Below are positions 8,326-16,225 of a stretch of 64,000 nt of DNA, one piece after another. Positions within the stretch are counted from its first letter, which is position 1. Each line of letters opens with the position of its first letter. A program made the position numbers and the translations under genes. Source of the DNA: Sphingobacterium faecale (lineage in GTDB: Bacteria > Bacteroidota > Bacteroidia > Sphingobacteriales > Sphingobacteriaceae); contig NZ_JAERTY010000009.1 of assembly GCF_016746095.1 (NCBI RefSeq), positions 1-64,000 of the forward strand. The letters are read 5' to 3'. The notes under the pieces were generated by a model, which did no database searches, was not told where the DNA came from, and worked only from the letters and a program-made list of their open reading frames with translations.

Positions 8326-10427
8326 GAAATCTTATCCCAGGATATCCCTGGAGCCCGTTGATTCAGATACGCTGCCAATTGCTGGTGCTGTGATGCCAGC
8401 AATTGCGCGTCTTCTTTAAAGATTTCAATCACCCGACTGCGGGCCTCGCTCAATATAGCCTGATCCTTCGCCAGGTCTGCAATTTTCATTTCCAACACGC
8501 CCGATTGCTGTGTGCCTGAGAGATCGCCCGGTCCCCTAAGCTGCAGATCGACTTCAGCAATCTCAAAACCATCATTGGTACGTACCATAGTCTCTAAGCG
8601 CTTACGTCCCTCCTTACTCAGTTTATTGCCCGACATGAGAATACAAAAGGACTGCTCTGCCCCGCGTCCCACACGTCCGCGCAACTGGTGCAATTGAGAA
8701 AGGCCAAACCGCTCCGAGTTTTCAATAATCATAACCGATGCATTGGGTACATTGACCCCCACCTCGATCACCGTCGTAGCCACCATGATCTGAGTCTCTC
8801 CTTTTACAAAGCGCTGCATCTCAAAATCCTTATCTTTTACCGGCATCTTTCCATGCACGATACTGATATGATATTGCGGCAGGGGGAATTCCCGCATCAA
8901 TCCCTCCAGCCCTGCTTCTAGATAAAGCAGATCCATTTTTTCACTCTCTTTAATCAATGGATATACGATATACACCTGTCTGCCTTTTGCCACCTCTTCC
9001 CGTATAAAACCAAATACACGCAAGCGCTGGTTTTCAAAAAAGTGAACCGTCTTAATTGGCTTACGCCCGGCAGGCAGTTCGTCAATGATAGAGATATCAA
9101 GATCACCGTACAGCGTCATCGCCAGCGTGCGTGGTATAGGAGTCGCCGTCATGACCAGCATATGCGGCGGAATCACATTCTTACGCCACAGCTTCGCCCG
9201 TTGTTCCACACCAAATCGATGCTGCTCATCGATCACGACAAAACCTATATTCTTAAACTTCACCTTATCTTCTATCAAGGCATGGGTGCCGATAAGGATA
9301 TCCAATGTCCCTTCTTCTAATCCCTGATGTATCAATCGGCGTTCTTTGGCAGGCGTAGACCCCGTAAGCAGCTTAATGGAACAGATATCATCACCGACAA
9401 GCTCTTTCAAACCGTTATAATGCTGCGTTGCTAGAATCTCCGTTGGCGCCATCATACAGGCTTGGCAACCGTTATCGAGTGCAATAAGCATACTCATTAG
9501 CGCCACCACCGTTTTACCAGAACCTACATCTCCCTGTACCAAGCGGTTCATCTGTGCGCCGGTATTTGTATCCTGACGGATTTCCTTGATCACCCTCTTC
9601 TGTGCATTCGTCAGCGGAAAGGGCAAGCGCTCGTTAAAGAAAGTATTAAACCGATCGCCCACCTTATCAAAGCGGTGTCCCTTAAATCTTTGGGTATTGA
9701 GTTGCTTATTTCGCAACAGACGCAACTGTATAAAGAAAAGCTCCTGAAACTTCAACCTCCTAATAGCTGCATTCAAATCATTGACCTGCTGGGGAAAATG
9801 TATAGCCAACAACGCTTCCTTATGCCCCATAAGACCATGCTTTTCTAGAATATAAGGAGGAAGGGTTTCCTCAATACTATGATATACAGCTTCCAATGCT
9901 GTCTGCTGAAGTTTTTGAATACCTTTCGTATCCAGATTGAATTTCTTTAATTTTTCGGTGGACGAATAAACGGGTTGCATCGTCATATTTCCGACCTTCC
10001 TCTCCGAAGAACTGTACAGCTCCATCTCGGGGTGCGTCATCGAAATAGCTCCATTGAACTCGGTCGGCTTACCATATATAATATAGGGGCTGCCTATTTT
10101 GAGGCTTTTCCGGAGCCATGGTATACTCTGAAACCACACCAGCTCCATGCTGCCCGTCTCATCCCGAAACTCGGCGACCAATCGTTTACCGCGCCGTTCG
10201 CCCATTTCTTTTAATGAAATCAAACGTCCCAGCACTTGTGCTCCGATCAGATCAGCATGTACCTGTCGTATCTTATGGAATTGGGTACGGTCTATATAAC
10301 GGAATGGATAATACTCCAACAGATCGCCAATAGTAAAGAGTAGCAGCTCTTTCTTCAACACATCAGCTTTCTGCGGACCTACACCTTTGAGGTATTCTAT
10401 GGGAGTTATTAACGATAAATTAGCCAT
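8322..10427 (-). CDS. recG: ATP-dependent DNA helicase RecG
   Basis: 701-residue branched-DNA helicase acting on stalled forks and Holliday junctions. An N-terminal wedge/OB domain (residues about 1-170, including GVGPQKADVLKKE and AEFRDETGSMELVWF) precedes the motor: Walker A GDVGSGKT at 299-306, VVIDEQHRFGVEQR (motif II, Asp400), MTATPIPRTLAMTLYGDLD (motif III), and NSERFGLSQLHQLRGRVGR (motif VI). The C-terminal block DLQLRGPGDLSGTQQSG is the RecG signature. Length is normal for the family. It overlaps the convergent lipoprotein gene by four bases. Confidence 0.98.
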   Translation of the reverse strand: MANLSLITPIEYLKGVGPQKADVLKKELLLFTIGDLLEYYPFRYIDRTQFHKIRQVHADLIGAQVLGRLISLKEMGERRGKRLVAEFRDETGSMELVWFQSIPWLRKSLKIGSPYIIYGKPTEFNGAISMTHPEMELYSSSERKVGNMTMQPVYSSTEKLKKFNLDTKGIQKLQQTALEAVYHSIEETLPPYILEKHGLMGHKEALLAIHFPQQVNDLNAAIRRLKFQELFFIQLRLLRNKQLNTQRFKGHRFDKVGDRFNTFFNERLPFPLTNAQKRVIKEIRQDTNTGAQMNRLVQGDVGSGKTVVALMSMLIALDNGCQACMMAPTEILATQHYNGLKELVGDDICSIKLLTGSTPAKERRLIHQGLEEGTLDILIGTHALIEDKVKFKNIGFVVIDEQHRFGVEQRAKLWRKNVIPPHMLVMTATPIPRTLAMTLYGDLDISIIDELPAGRKPIKTVHFFENQRLRVFGFIREEVAKGRQVYIVYPLIKESEKMDLLYLEAGLEGLMREFPLPQYHISIVHGKMPVKDKDFEMQRFVKGETQIMVATTVIEVGVNVPNASVMIIENSERFGLSQLHQLRGRVGRGAEQSFCILMSGNKLSKEGRKRLETMVRTNDGFEIAEVDLQLRGPGDLSGTQQSGVLEMKIADLAKDQAILSEARSRVIEIFKEDAQLLASQHQQLAAYLNQRAPGISWDKIS

Positions 10428-10539
10428 TCCTAAGAACGGCTAATTTACAAAAAACTAAATTAAAACGTTTCTGTATTTCAGCCCACCATGAAAGCCGTGA
10501 CAAAAACGCGTACTGATAGATATAGGGTATTGGTATGGT

Positions 10540-11526
10540 TTATTTTAAATTGTTTATCTTATCCTGCAACTGTCCCATGGTTGCGGTTGATAAATCCTGA
10601 TCCGTTATAGTAATCGTAGCGTTAGCTGCTATCGTTACCTTCTTAATACTATAGACATAGGAACCATTACTTTCGGACACGAAAACCACGTGTAATGTCA
10701 TCCCTACCGGAACAAATCCGTAGTGTTCAGAAAAATAGAGGTCTGTTTCTTCCCAGGTATCTAATTGCGCCAATAAATTGGGCTGATCTTCATAGGCTAA
10801 ATAAACTGCAGCGTTATTTTTGTTGTAGTTCGTTGGTACTTTAACTTTTATCTTCGTTTTTTCACCCTGATACGAATAGAAACGATCCACATTGGTCCAA
10901 CCAAACGCAGTGCCCCATATCGAATAAGTCATATTCTCACCATTCATATTCAGACCGCCTTCTTTATCTCCGGGCTCGATTTCATCCCAGGCCAGGTTTC
11001 CATCCTGGTCGATAATACCATTCCAAAGTTTCATATCATTATCCAATCCTCCGGTATGTGAAGCAGGTAGAGACACGCTAAAGACACAGCCTGAAGTCAG
11101 CTCCTTATCCCCCTGTGTAATTTTGAGGTTATACTGCCCGCCAGTCACCAGTGGCTCTTTCTTGCCGTCAGCATTGATACCCATTACAGGCTTATTGGCT
11201 ACAACCATATTACCACGGTCATAGATTTCGACGAATGACAATGTCGCATCGCCTGTCGCCAAAGCACCGCTCTGGTCACGAAGACAATTGGCACTGATCT
11301 GTATCCTAGCCCCTTTAGCTGTAGTAAAGTCAAGACCCTCAGCAATTTTAAAATCTTTTTTCTGCGTTAGCCCCGTGAGGACTTTTGCTCTCATTTCCTG
11401 AAAACCTGAGGCAGAAGGAGTCGCGATTACAGGTGCAGGTTCAGTACTATCATTTTTACATGAAGTAGCGATAAAAGATACCGAGAGCAATACCGCTAAT
11501 AGTCTGGAAGTAAAATTTGTGTTCAT
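10540..11526 (-). CDS. Putative lipoprotein of unknown function
   Basis: 328-residue lipoprotein: signal LLAVLLSVSFIATSC with lipobox Cys23, then a Pro/Ser-rich spacer. A block around residues 60-115 (FTTAKGARIQISANCLRDQSG, then SFVEIYDRGNMV) resembles segments in other Bacteroidota surface lipoproteins with beta-sandwich folds, and the rest is also beta-rich with Trp/Tyr (ENMTYSIWGTAFGWTNVDRF). No catalytic motif was recognised and no function is proposed. It stands alone between recG and the divergent hflX. Confidence 0.8.
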   Translation of the reverse strand: MNTNFTSRLLAVLLSVSFIATSCKNDSTEPAPVIATPSASGFQEMRAKVLTGLTQKKDFKIAEGLDFTTAKGARIQISANCLRDQSGALATGDATLSFVEIYDRGNMVVANKPVMGINADGKKEPLVTGGQYNLKITQGDKELTSGCVFSVSLPASHTGGLDNDMKLWNGIIDQDGNLAWDEIEPGDKEGGLNMNGENMTYSIWGTAFGWTNVDRFYSYQGEKTKIKVKVPTNYNKNNAAVYLAYEDQPNLLAQLDTWEETDLYFSEHYGFVPVGMTLHVVFVSESNGSYVYSIKKVTIAANATITITDQDLSTATMGQLQDKINNLK

Positions 11527-11665
11527 ATCATTGTAAGTTTAAATGTTATTATTCAATTCGTTTACATAATGATATACACACATCGTCCTAAATGTTACCC
11601 CTATTTTATTTTTTTATAAAAAACATTCACCTTTTAATTATTCAATAGCTCCGCAAAAAAACCAT

Positions 11666-11673
11666 TATCTTTG
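11666..11673 (+). promoter_or_regulatory. -7 promoter box for hflX
   Basis: TATCTTTG, a full match to the Bacteroidota TAnnTTTG consensus, 46 bases upstream of the hflX ATG. Confidence 0.6.
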
Positions 11674-11719
11674 TTTTCTTGTTCTTAGTACACAGTAAGA
11701 CAAGCTTCAAAAGATATAT

Positions 11720-12910
11720 ATGGGAAAAACAAAGATATACGACACCGCCATAAAACAAGAGACCGCTGTACTGGTATCGGTCATCACACCCGACATTTCG
11801 GAAGAAACTGCGCAGGAATATTTAGAGGAATTACAGTTTTTGGTTGAGACTGCGGGAGGAGATACGAAAGGGGTATTCACTCAAAAATTAGCGAAACCAG
11901 AGCATGCTACCTTTGTAGGTACCGGCAAGCTGCAGGAAATAAAAGAGTATGTGGAAGCTGAAGATATTGATATGGTAGTTTTTGATGATGAATTATCTCC
12001 ATCTCAACTCCGCAATATAGAGAAAGAATTGAAACGTAAAATATTGGACCGTTCCAGTCTGATTTTGGACATCTTTGCTAAGCATGCGCAGACTGCCCAA
12101 GCCAAGACACAGGTCGAACTGGCCCAACTGCAATATCTATTACCCCGTCTTACACGGATGTGGACCCACTTGGAACGCCAACGAGGTGGTATCGGTATGC
12201 GCGGTCCAGGTGAATCCCAGATCGAGACCGACAGACGGATTATTCTAAATAAGATCTCTCTGCTAAAGGAGCGCTTAAAAGTAATCGATAAACAGAATGA
12301 GACGCAGCGCAAGAATCGCGGCGAGATGATCCGTGTGGCGTTAGTGGGCTATACCAACGTGGGTAAATCGACTATTCTCAACATGATATCCAAAGCGGAT
12401 GTGCTGATTGAGAACAAGCTCTTTGCAACCCTAGATACAACAGTGCGTAAGGTGGTCATCGACAACCTTCCTTTTTTACTGTCCGATACGGTTGGTTTTA
12501 TCCGTAAGCTACCGCATCACCTGGTAGAATCCTTCAAATCGACATTAGATGAAGTTCGCGAAGCCGATGTACTGATCCATGTCGTCGACATCTCACACCC
12601 CGACTTTGAGCATCATATTATTGCGGTCAATGAGACATTAAAAGACATCAATGCTCTGGACAAACCAACGATTACGGTATTCAATAAAATCGATATGTTC
12701 AAGCCTGCTGTAGAATTCGATGAGAACGGCGAAGAAATCAAAGTAACATTAGATGATTTCAGAAACTCCTGGATGGCTAAAAACTCCGATCCTGCGATTT
12801 TCCTATCAGCGACTAACAAAACGAATATAGAGGAATTCAAAGAGAAGCTCTACGAAGTCATTTCAGACTTACATAACAAACGATATCCGTATAATAATTT
12901 GCTGTATTAA
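11720..12910 (+). CDS. hflX: Ribosome-associated GTPase HflX
   Basis: 396-residue GTPase that binds the large ribosomal subunit and helps split or rescue stalled ribosomes. The N-terminal HflX domain (residues about 25-125, with FVGTGKLQEI and FDDELSPSQLRNIEKEL) is followed by the glycine-rich linker WTHLERQRGGIGMRGPGESQ and the G domain: G1 GYTNVGKS (210-217), G3 DTVGFIRKLPHHLVESFKST, G4 NKID. The length is typical. Transcribed alone from the promoter box at 11666. Confidence 0.97.
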   Translation: MGKTKIYDTAIKQETAVLVSVITPDISEETAQEYLEELQFLVETAGGDTKGVFTQKLAKPEHATFVGTGKLQEIKEYVEAEDIDMVVFDDELSPSQLRNIEKELKRKILDRSSLILDIFAKHAQTAQAKTQVELAQLQYLLPRLTRMWTHLERQRGGIGMRGPGESQIETDRRIILNKISLLKERLKVIDKQNETQRKNRGEMIRVALVGYTNVGKSTILNMISKADVLIENKLFATLDTTVRKVVIDNLPFLLSDTVGFIRKLPHHLVESFKSTLDEVREADVLIHVVDISHPDFEHHIIAVNETLKDINALDKPTITVFNKIDMFKPAVEFDENGEEIKVTLDDFRNSWMAKNSDPAIFLSATNKTNIEEFKEKLYEVISDLHNKRYPYNNLLY

Positions 12911-12913
12911 GAT

Positions 12914-12986
12914 AGTGAACTTGTTATCTTGTTATCCAGTTAACGAGAACCGATATAATGCAGGCCTAAAGACAGTGAACTTGTTA
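12914..12986. repeat. Pair of AGTGAACTTGTTA direct repeats
   Basis: AGTGAACTTGTTA occurs at 12914-12926 and again at 12974-12986, 60 bases apart, each followed by GTTA/TTAAC-rich sequence (GTTATCCAGTTAACGAG; CTATTAACAAG). Similar GTTAACGAGTT/GTTATCGAGT/GTTAACAAGTT runs occur at about 45810-45860. They lie between hflX and the four-helix-bundle gene. Confidence 0.6.
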
Positions 12987-13013
12987 GCCTATTAACAAGC
13001 ACCTACATAATTC

Positions 13014-13059
13014 AAATATAATTAGCTAGTTTAGTAAAATAGACTAACTAATTATATTT
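13014..13059. repeat. Inverted repeat just upstream of four-helix-bundle gene
   Basis: AAATATAATTAG (13014-13025) pairs perfectly with CTAATTATATTT (13048-13059), and the inner TTTAGT/ACTAA continues the stem with a short bulge. It ends three bases before the ATG at 13063, so it could be an operator, an mRNA hairpin over the start site, or the end of a small mobile unit. Confidence 0.6.
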
Positions 13060-13062
13060 ATT

Positions 13063-13413
13063 ATGATCCAATCCCACAAAGATCTCAAAATATGGCAACT
13101 CAGCATTTTATTCGTTCGGGATATCTATTCTATTACATCAAACTTTCCTGCCGAAGAACGATTTGGGCTTACAAACCAGATGCGTCGTGCAGCGGTATCC
13201 ATTCCTTCTAATATAGCTGAGGGAGCTGGTAGGAGTGGCAATAAAGAATGGATTCGATTTCTAAATATTGCCCTTGGTTCTATATCCGAGCTAGAAACCC
13301 AATTAGAGATAGCTAAAGTCCTAGAATTTGTTAACGATCCTACAAAAGAAATCGAACAGCTTATTTACTTTAGGCGAATGATTCTTAAATTAATTGCAAG
13401 CCTAAATTCGTAA
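13063..13413 (+). CDS. Four-helix-bundle protein (S23/IVP-like, TIGR02436 type)
   Basis: 116-residue all-helical protein of the family named for ORFs in 23S rRNA intervening sequences. Recognisable blocks: HKDLKIWQLSILFVRDIY, FGLTNQMRRAAVSIPSNIAE, GAGRSGNKEWIRFLNIALGS, and SELETQLEIAK. Related Avd proteins assist diversity-generating retroelements, but no reverse transcriptase or template repeat was seen here. The cellular role of stand-alone copies is not established. The gene sits in a repeat-rich gap between hflX and lipB. Confidence 0.92.
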   Translation: MIQSHKDLKIWQLSILFVRDIYSITSNFPAEERFGLTNQMRRAAVSIPSNIAEGAGRSGNKEWIRFLNIALGSISELETQLEIAKVLEFVNDPTKEIEQLIYFRRMILKLIASLNS

Positions 13414-13435
13414 CTTTGCCAATTAAAACTTATTT

Positions 13436-13555
13436 CGATAACTCGATAACTCGATAACTCGATAACTCGATAACTCGATAACTCGATAACTCGATAACTC
13501 GATAACTCGATAACTCGATAACTCGATAACTCGATAACTCGATAACTCGATAACT
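13436..13555. repeat. 15-copy perfect octanucleotide tandem repeat (CGATAACT) before lipB
   Basis: The unit CGATAACT is repeated 15 times without a mismatch over exactly 120 bases and stops four bases before the lipB ATG at 13560. It therefore occupies the leader where the ribosome would load. Copy number would be prone to change by strand slippage; because the array is outside the coding frame, changes would alter leader length or spacing from the promoter and not the protein. Confidence 0.95.
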
Positions 13556-13559
13556 CAAA

Positions 13560-14261
13560 ATGCAAAATAAAACTGTTCAATTCACCGACTGGGGCTTGGT
13601 TGACTACCAAGAGGCATGGGATAGGCAAGAGAAAATCTTTGCGGACACATTGGCTATTAAGCATAACAATCGGGTCAACGACACCAAACACCCTACCCCC
13701 AACCATCTTATATTCACAGAGCATCCACACGTCTATACACTAGGAAAAAGTGGACATCCGGAATACCTCTTATTGGATGAAGAGGGCCTAAAGGAGAAAG
13801 ACGCTAGATTCTATAAAATCAACCGTGGTGGAGATATCACTTATCACGGTCCTGGGCAGATTGTCGGTTATCCGATCTTGGACTTGGACAACTTTTTTAC
13901 GGACATCCACTTATACCTTCGCACACTCGAAGAAGCCATTATACTGACGTTGGCCGATTATGGAGTACAGGCCGGAAGGTACGACGGCTTTACTGGGGTA
14001 TGGCTTGATGCGGACAATGATAAAGCCCGTAAAATATGTGCTATGGGCGTGCGTGCTTCACGCTGGGTGACTATGCACGGTTTTGCCTTCAATGTAAATG
14101 CTGATCTCGAATACTTTGGCAACATCATCCCCTGCGGTATTGATGACAAGGATGTAACCTCCATGGAGCGAGAGCTGGGACGCAAACTCGACATGAGCGA
14201 GGTCAAGGATAAACTCAAAACACATATTGCAGCACTGTTCCATATGGAACTACAGTATTAA
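13560..14261 (+). CDS. lipB: Lipoyl(octanoyl) transferase LipB
   Basis: 233-residue cytoplasmic enzyme that moves octanoate from acyl carrier protein to lipoyl domains in lipoate synthesis. The signature KINRGGDITYHGPGQIVGYP spans residues 87-104; the catalytic Cys is in IIPCGI (Cys192) and the catalytic Lys in KICAMGVR (Lys158). FTGVWLD and WVTMHGFAFNVN complete the active-site region. The start codon directly follows the CGATAACT array, and the sequence from MQNKTVQFTDWGLVDY aligns well with the family start. lipA was not seen nearby. Confidence 0.97.
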   Translation: MQNKTVQFTDWGLVDYQEAWDRQEKIFADTLAIKHNNRVNDTKHPTPNHLIFTEHPHVYTLGKSGHPEYLLLDEEGLKEKDARFYKINRGGDITYHGPGQIVGYPILDLDNFFTDIHLYLRTLEEAIILTLADYGVQAGRYDGFTGVWLDADNDKARKICAMGVRASRWVTMHGFAFNVNADLEYFGNIIPCGIDDKDVTSMERELGRKLDMSEVKDKLKTHIAALFHMELQY

Positions 14262-14263
14262 AC

Positions 14264-14293
14264 AAAAAAGGCACCCGTAACGGTGCCTTTGAC
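14264..14293 (+). terminator. Rho-independent terminator after lipB
   Basis: Perfect stem AAAGGCACC / GGTGCCTTT with loop CGTAAC, directly after the lipB stop; the A-run before it makes it potentially bidirectional. Confidence 0.8.
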
Positions 14294-14339
14294 GTTGAAT
14301 ATATTGATTTTTAAAAGTTGACCATTATTCAATACCGCA

Positions 14340-15365
14340 CTACTGTATTATCTCAATCCCAAAACCATAATCTGTCAATACTTGCGTATTCACCAGCGTA
14401 TTACTATTGAGATCAAACTCGTAATAACCCGTTTCCACCGTTGGATTGCTCTGATTCATGCTCGTCAGATAATACGTCTTATCACATTCGCGATAAGCCG
14501 CCGAATAGAATTCGGTATTAATCGCTGCATTGATCGCCAACAAGGTGGTATGGGTGCCCGTATTAGGATTTATCTTTACCAATGAGAATCCGCTGGCATC
14601 CCTTTTTAAGGCGATCAGCCCAAGGCTCTGCGAATACTTCACCCCATAAAAAGCCACCCAATCATTAGCCTGTGAAAACGATGGATATAGATCCCTATGG
14701 CTTGCCGTATTCGTAGCCGTATTGACCGTAATCAGGTTAGTCCCGGATAAGAAATAAAGCTTGTCAACACCATTACTGGTTGACGACATACTCTCATTCG
14801 CGAAGAAACTATGGTTGTCAAAAGTCCTATCCGCGATCGATATAGGGAGTGCAGCACCTGTCGTGCCGTTCTGCATATTGAAACTATTGATCATATAATG
14901 CTCGCCTACTCCTGAAGAGGCATAGCTCTGATCTACGGCTATCACATACGCATTTCCGTTATTGAGCACTGGTGCAGCAAAGTTGGTTTGTACCGCGTAG
15001 GCCTGTCCTACTCCAGTATTTACATCAAATTTAAGATAGGCTTCTGCACGTGAGATCAACATACCATGTGTCCCTGTAGCCTTATCGTAAAAAGAACTAT
15101 TAGTGGGAAGTTGAAAGGTAAGCCTATGATTCGTAGCCACGGTACCCAAGAGCGATCCCGACGATGGATTAAGTCCATTGACCGCAAACTTATTGTAAGC
15201 GACGCTGGCCTGATAACTACCATCAAAAGCCACGCGGAGCATAACCAGATTATTCAGCACACACGCATCAGCGGGTTGCTCGGGCTCTACCCCTTCATTA
15301 GAGCATCCCACGGATGCCATCCCCAATAAGAGTAGTAAAATAGCGTTTAGTATAAATCTTTTCAT
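14340..15365 (-). CDS. Putative lipoprotein of unknown function, beta-propeller-like
   Basis: 341-residue lipoprotein with signal ILLLLLGMASVGC (lipobox Cys21). The mature protein shows recurring short beta-type blocks (YVIAVDQSYASSGVGEHYMI, KLYFLSGTNLITVNTATNT, LVKINPNTGTHTTLLAIN, YYEFDLNSNTLVNTQVL) that look like blades of a propeller with NTxT turns. No catalytic residues recognised. Single gene, convergent with lipB. Confidence 0.78.
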   Translation of the reverse strand: MKRFILNAILLLLLGMASVGCSNEGVEPEQPADACVLNNLVMLRVAFDGSYQASVAYNKFAVNGLNPSSGSLLGTVATNHRLTFQLPTNSSFYDKATGTHGMLISRAEAYLKFDVNTGVGQAYAVQTNFAAPVLNNGNAYVIAVDQSYASSGVGEHYMINSFNMQNGTTGAALPISIADRTFDNHSFFANESMSSTSNGVDKLYFLSGTNLITVNTATNTASHRDLYPSFSQANDWVAFYGVKYSQSLGLIALKRDASGFSLVKINPNTGTHTTLLAINAAINTEFYSAAYRECDKTYYLTSMNQSNPTVETGYYEFDLNSNTLVNTQVLTDYGFGIEIIQ

Positions 15366-15463
15366 GTCATTTAATTGTTGATTCAGTTAGATATCAACAG
15401 TAGCCTTACATTGTTACCCCATCCCCTCTGTAAAAAACGGAAACTCTTACAGCAGACATATTC

Positions 15464-15505
15464 AAAAAACACGTGTAAAATAAAAGTAAAACACACGTGT
15501 TTTTT
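15464..15505. promoter_or_regulatory. Paired ACACGTGT palindromes upstream of toxin-antitoxin genes
   Basis: The palindrome ACACGTGT occurs at 15469-15476 and 15493-15500, centres 24 bases apart, and the flanking A and T runs make one larger 13-base inverted repeat (15464-15476 with 15493-15505). It lies 31 bases upstream of the antitoxin start, the usual place for a toxin-antitoxin autoregulatory operator. A terminator-like reading (long T-run) is possible too. Confidence 0.55.
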
Positions 15506-15535
15506 TTATATATTAGTATCAAAAATAAATACGAT

Positions 15536-15787
15536 ATGATAACGAAACTGACTTTAACAATGGAGCAGTCTCTCATCGAAGAGGCAAAGAAATATGCCCG
15601 AAATAACCAAAGAAGCCTTTCTGATATTGTTGAGAGCTACTTGAGATCGTTGGTAGAGAAGGGCGTTGTTATGAAAGAAGACGAACAACCCTATATCGTC
15701 CGATCATTAAAAGGCGCATTTAAAGATCCCAAAAATTCTGACTATAAAAAGATTCTAACGGAACAATTGTCAAATAAACATTGCTAA
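15536..15787 (+). CDS. Antitoxin of PIN-type toxin-antitoxin pair (DUF6364-like)
   Basis: 83-residue protein. MITKLTLTMEQSLIEEAKKY followed by ARNNQRSLSDIVESYLRSL is a ribbon-helix-helix-like DNA-binding start, and the acidic C-terminal part would bind the toxin. The start at 15536 is chosen over an upstream in-frame ATG (adds MFFLYISIKNKYD) because it begins at the conserved MITKLTL. Its stop codon overlaps the toxin start codon (TAATG), giving translational coupling. The palindromes upstream are candidate binding sites. Confidence 0.85.
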   Translation: MITKLTLTMEQSLIEEAKKYARNNQRSLSDIVESYLRSLVEKGVVMKEDEQPYIVRSLKGAFKDPKNSDYKKILTEQLSNKHC

Positions 15788-16203
15788 TGGAAAAAATTCT
15801 TATCGATGCGGATGTCATTTTAGATTTTTTCTTTGACAGACAGCCTTTTTCAGATGATGCTTCACAAATTTTAGGATTATGTGAGACTAAGGTCATTCAA
15901 GGTTTTGTCACTCCGATCATGATCAGCAATATCTATTATATACTACGAAAGACTGCCAAACATGAAAAGATAATCGAAAGCCTCCGCATGTTAACGACTA
16001 TTATTGACATCGCGACTTTAGACAAACGGACGATATTAGAAGCCTTGGAGTCGGGTTTCAAAGATTTTGAAGATGCTTTACAGAATTTTTCAGCACAGCA
16101 GACTGAAGGCATCCATATCATTGTCACAAGAAATACTAAAGACTATAAAACAAGCGCTTTATCCATCATGACACCCGAAATATTTCTAAAAAGCAGAAGG
16201 TAA
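15787..16203 (+). CDS. PIN domain ribonuclease toxin (VapC-like)
   Basis: 138-residue PIN-domain protein predicted to cut RNA in a metal-dependent way. Acidic residues sit where expected: ILIDADVILDFFF (Asp7), the conserved middle segment after ISNIYYILRK, FKDFEDALQ (Asp93/Asp96) and IIVTRNTKDYKTS (Asp119). The ATG overlaps the antitoxin stop by one base; an in-frame TTG two codons earlier is possible but less likely. Targets cannot be read from sequence. Confidence 0.9.
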   Translation: MEKILIDADVILDFFFDRQPFSDDASQILGLCETKVIQGFVTPIMISNIYYILRKTAKHEKIIESLRMLTTIIDIATLDKRTILEALESGFKDFEDALQNFSAQQTEGIHIIVTRNTKDYKTSALSIMTPEIFLKSRR

Positions 16204-16225
16204 GGCTTCTACTATTTCGAATCAG

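Noticed and set aside
13063..13555. Diversity-generating retroelement suggested by the Avd-like four-helix-bundle protein
   Set aside because: No reverse transcriptase, no template/variable repeat pair and no C-type-lectin target gene could be found nearby; the tandem array has 8-base units, unlike a template repeat.
13436..13555. CRISPR array
   Set aside because: Units are 8 bases with no spacers, so it is a simple tandem repeat; no cas genes are present.
13365..13730. Minus-strand 121-codon frame with repeated ELSSYRVI units
   Set aside because: It is the translation of the CGATAACT array on the wrong strand and runs through the real start of lipB.
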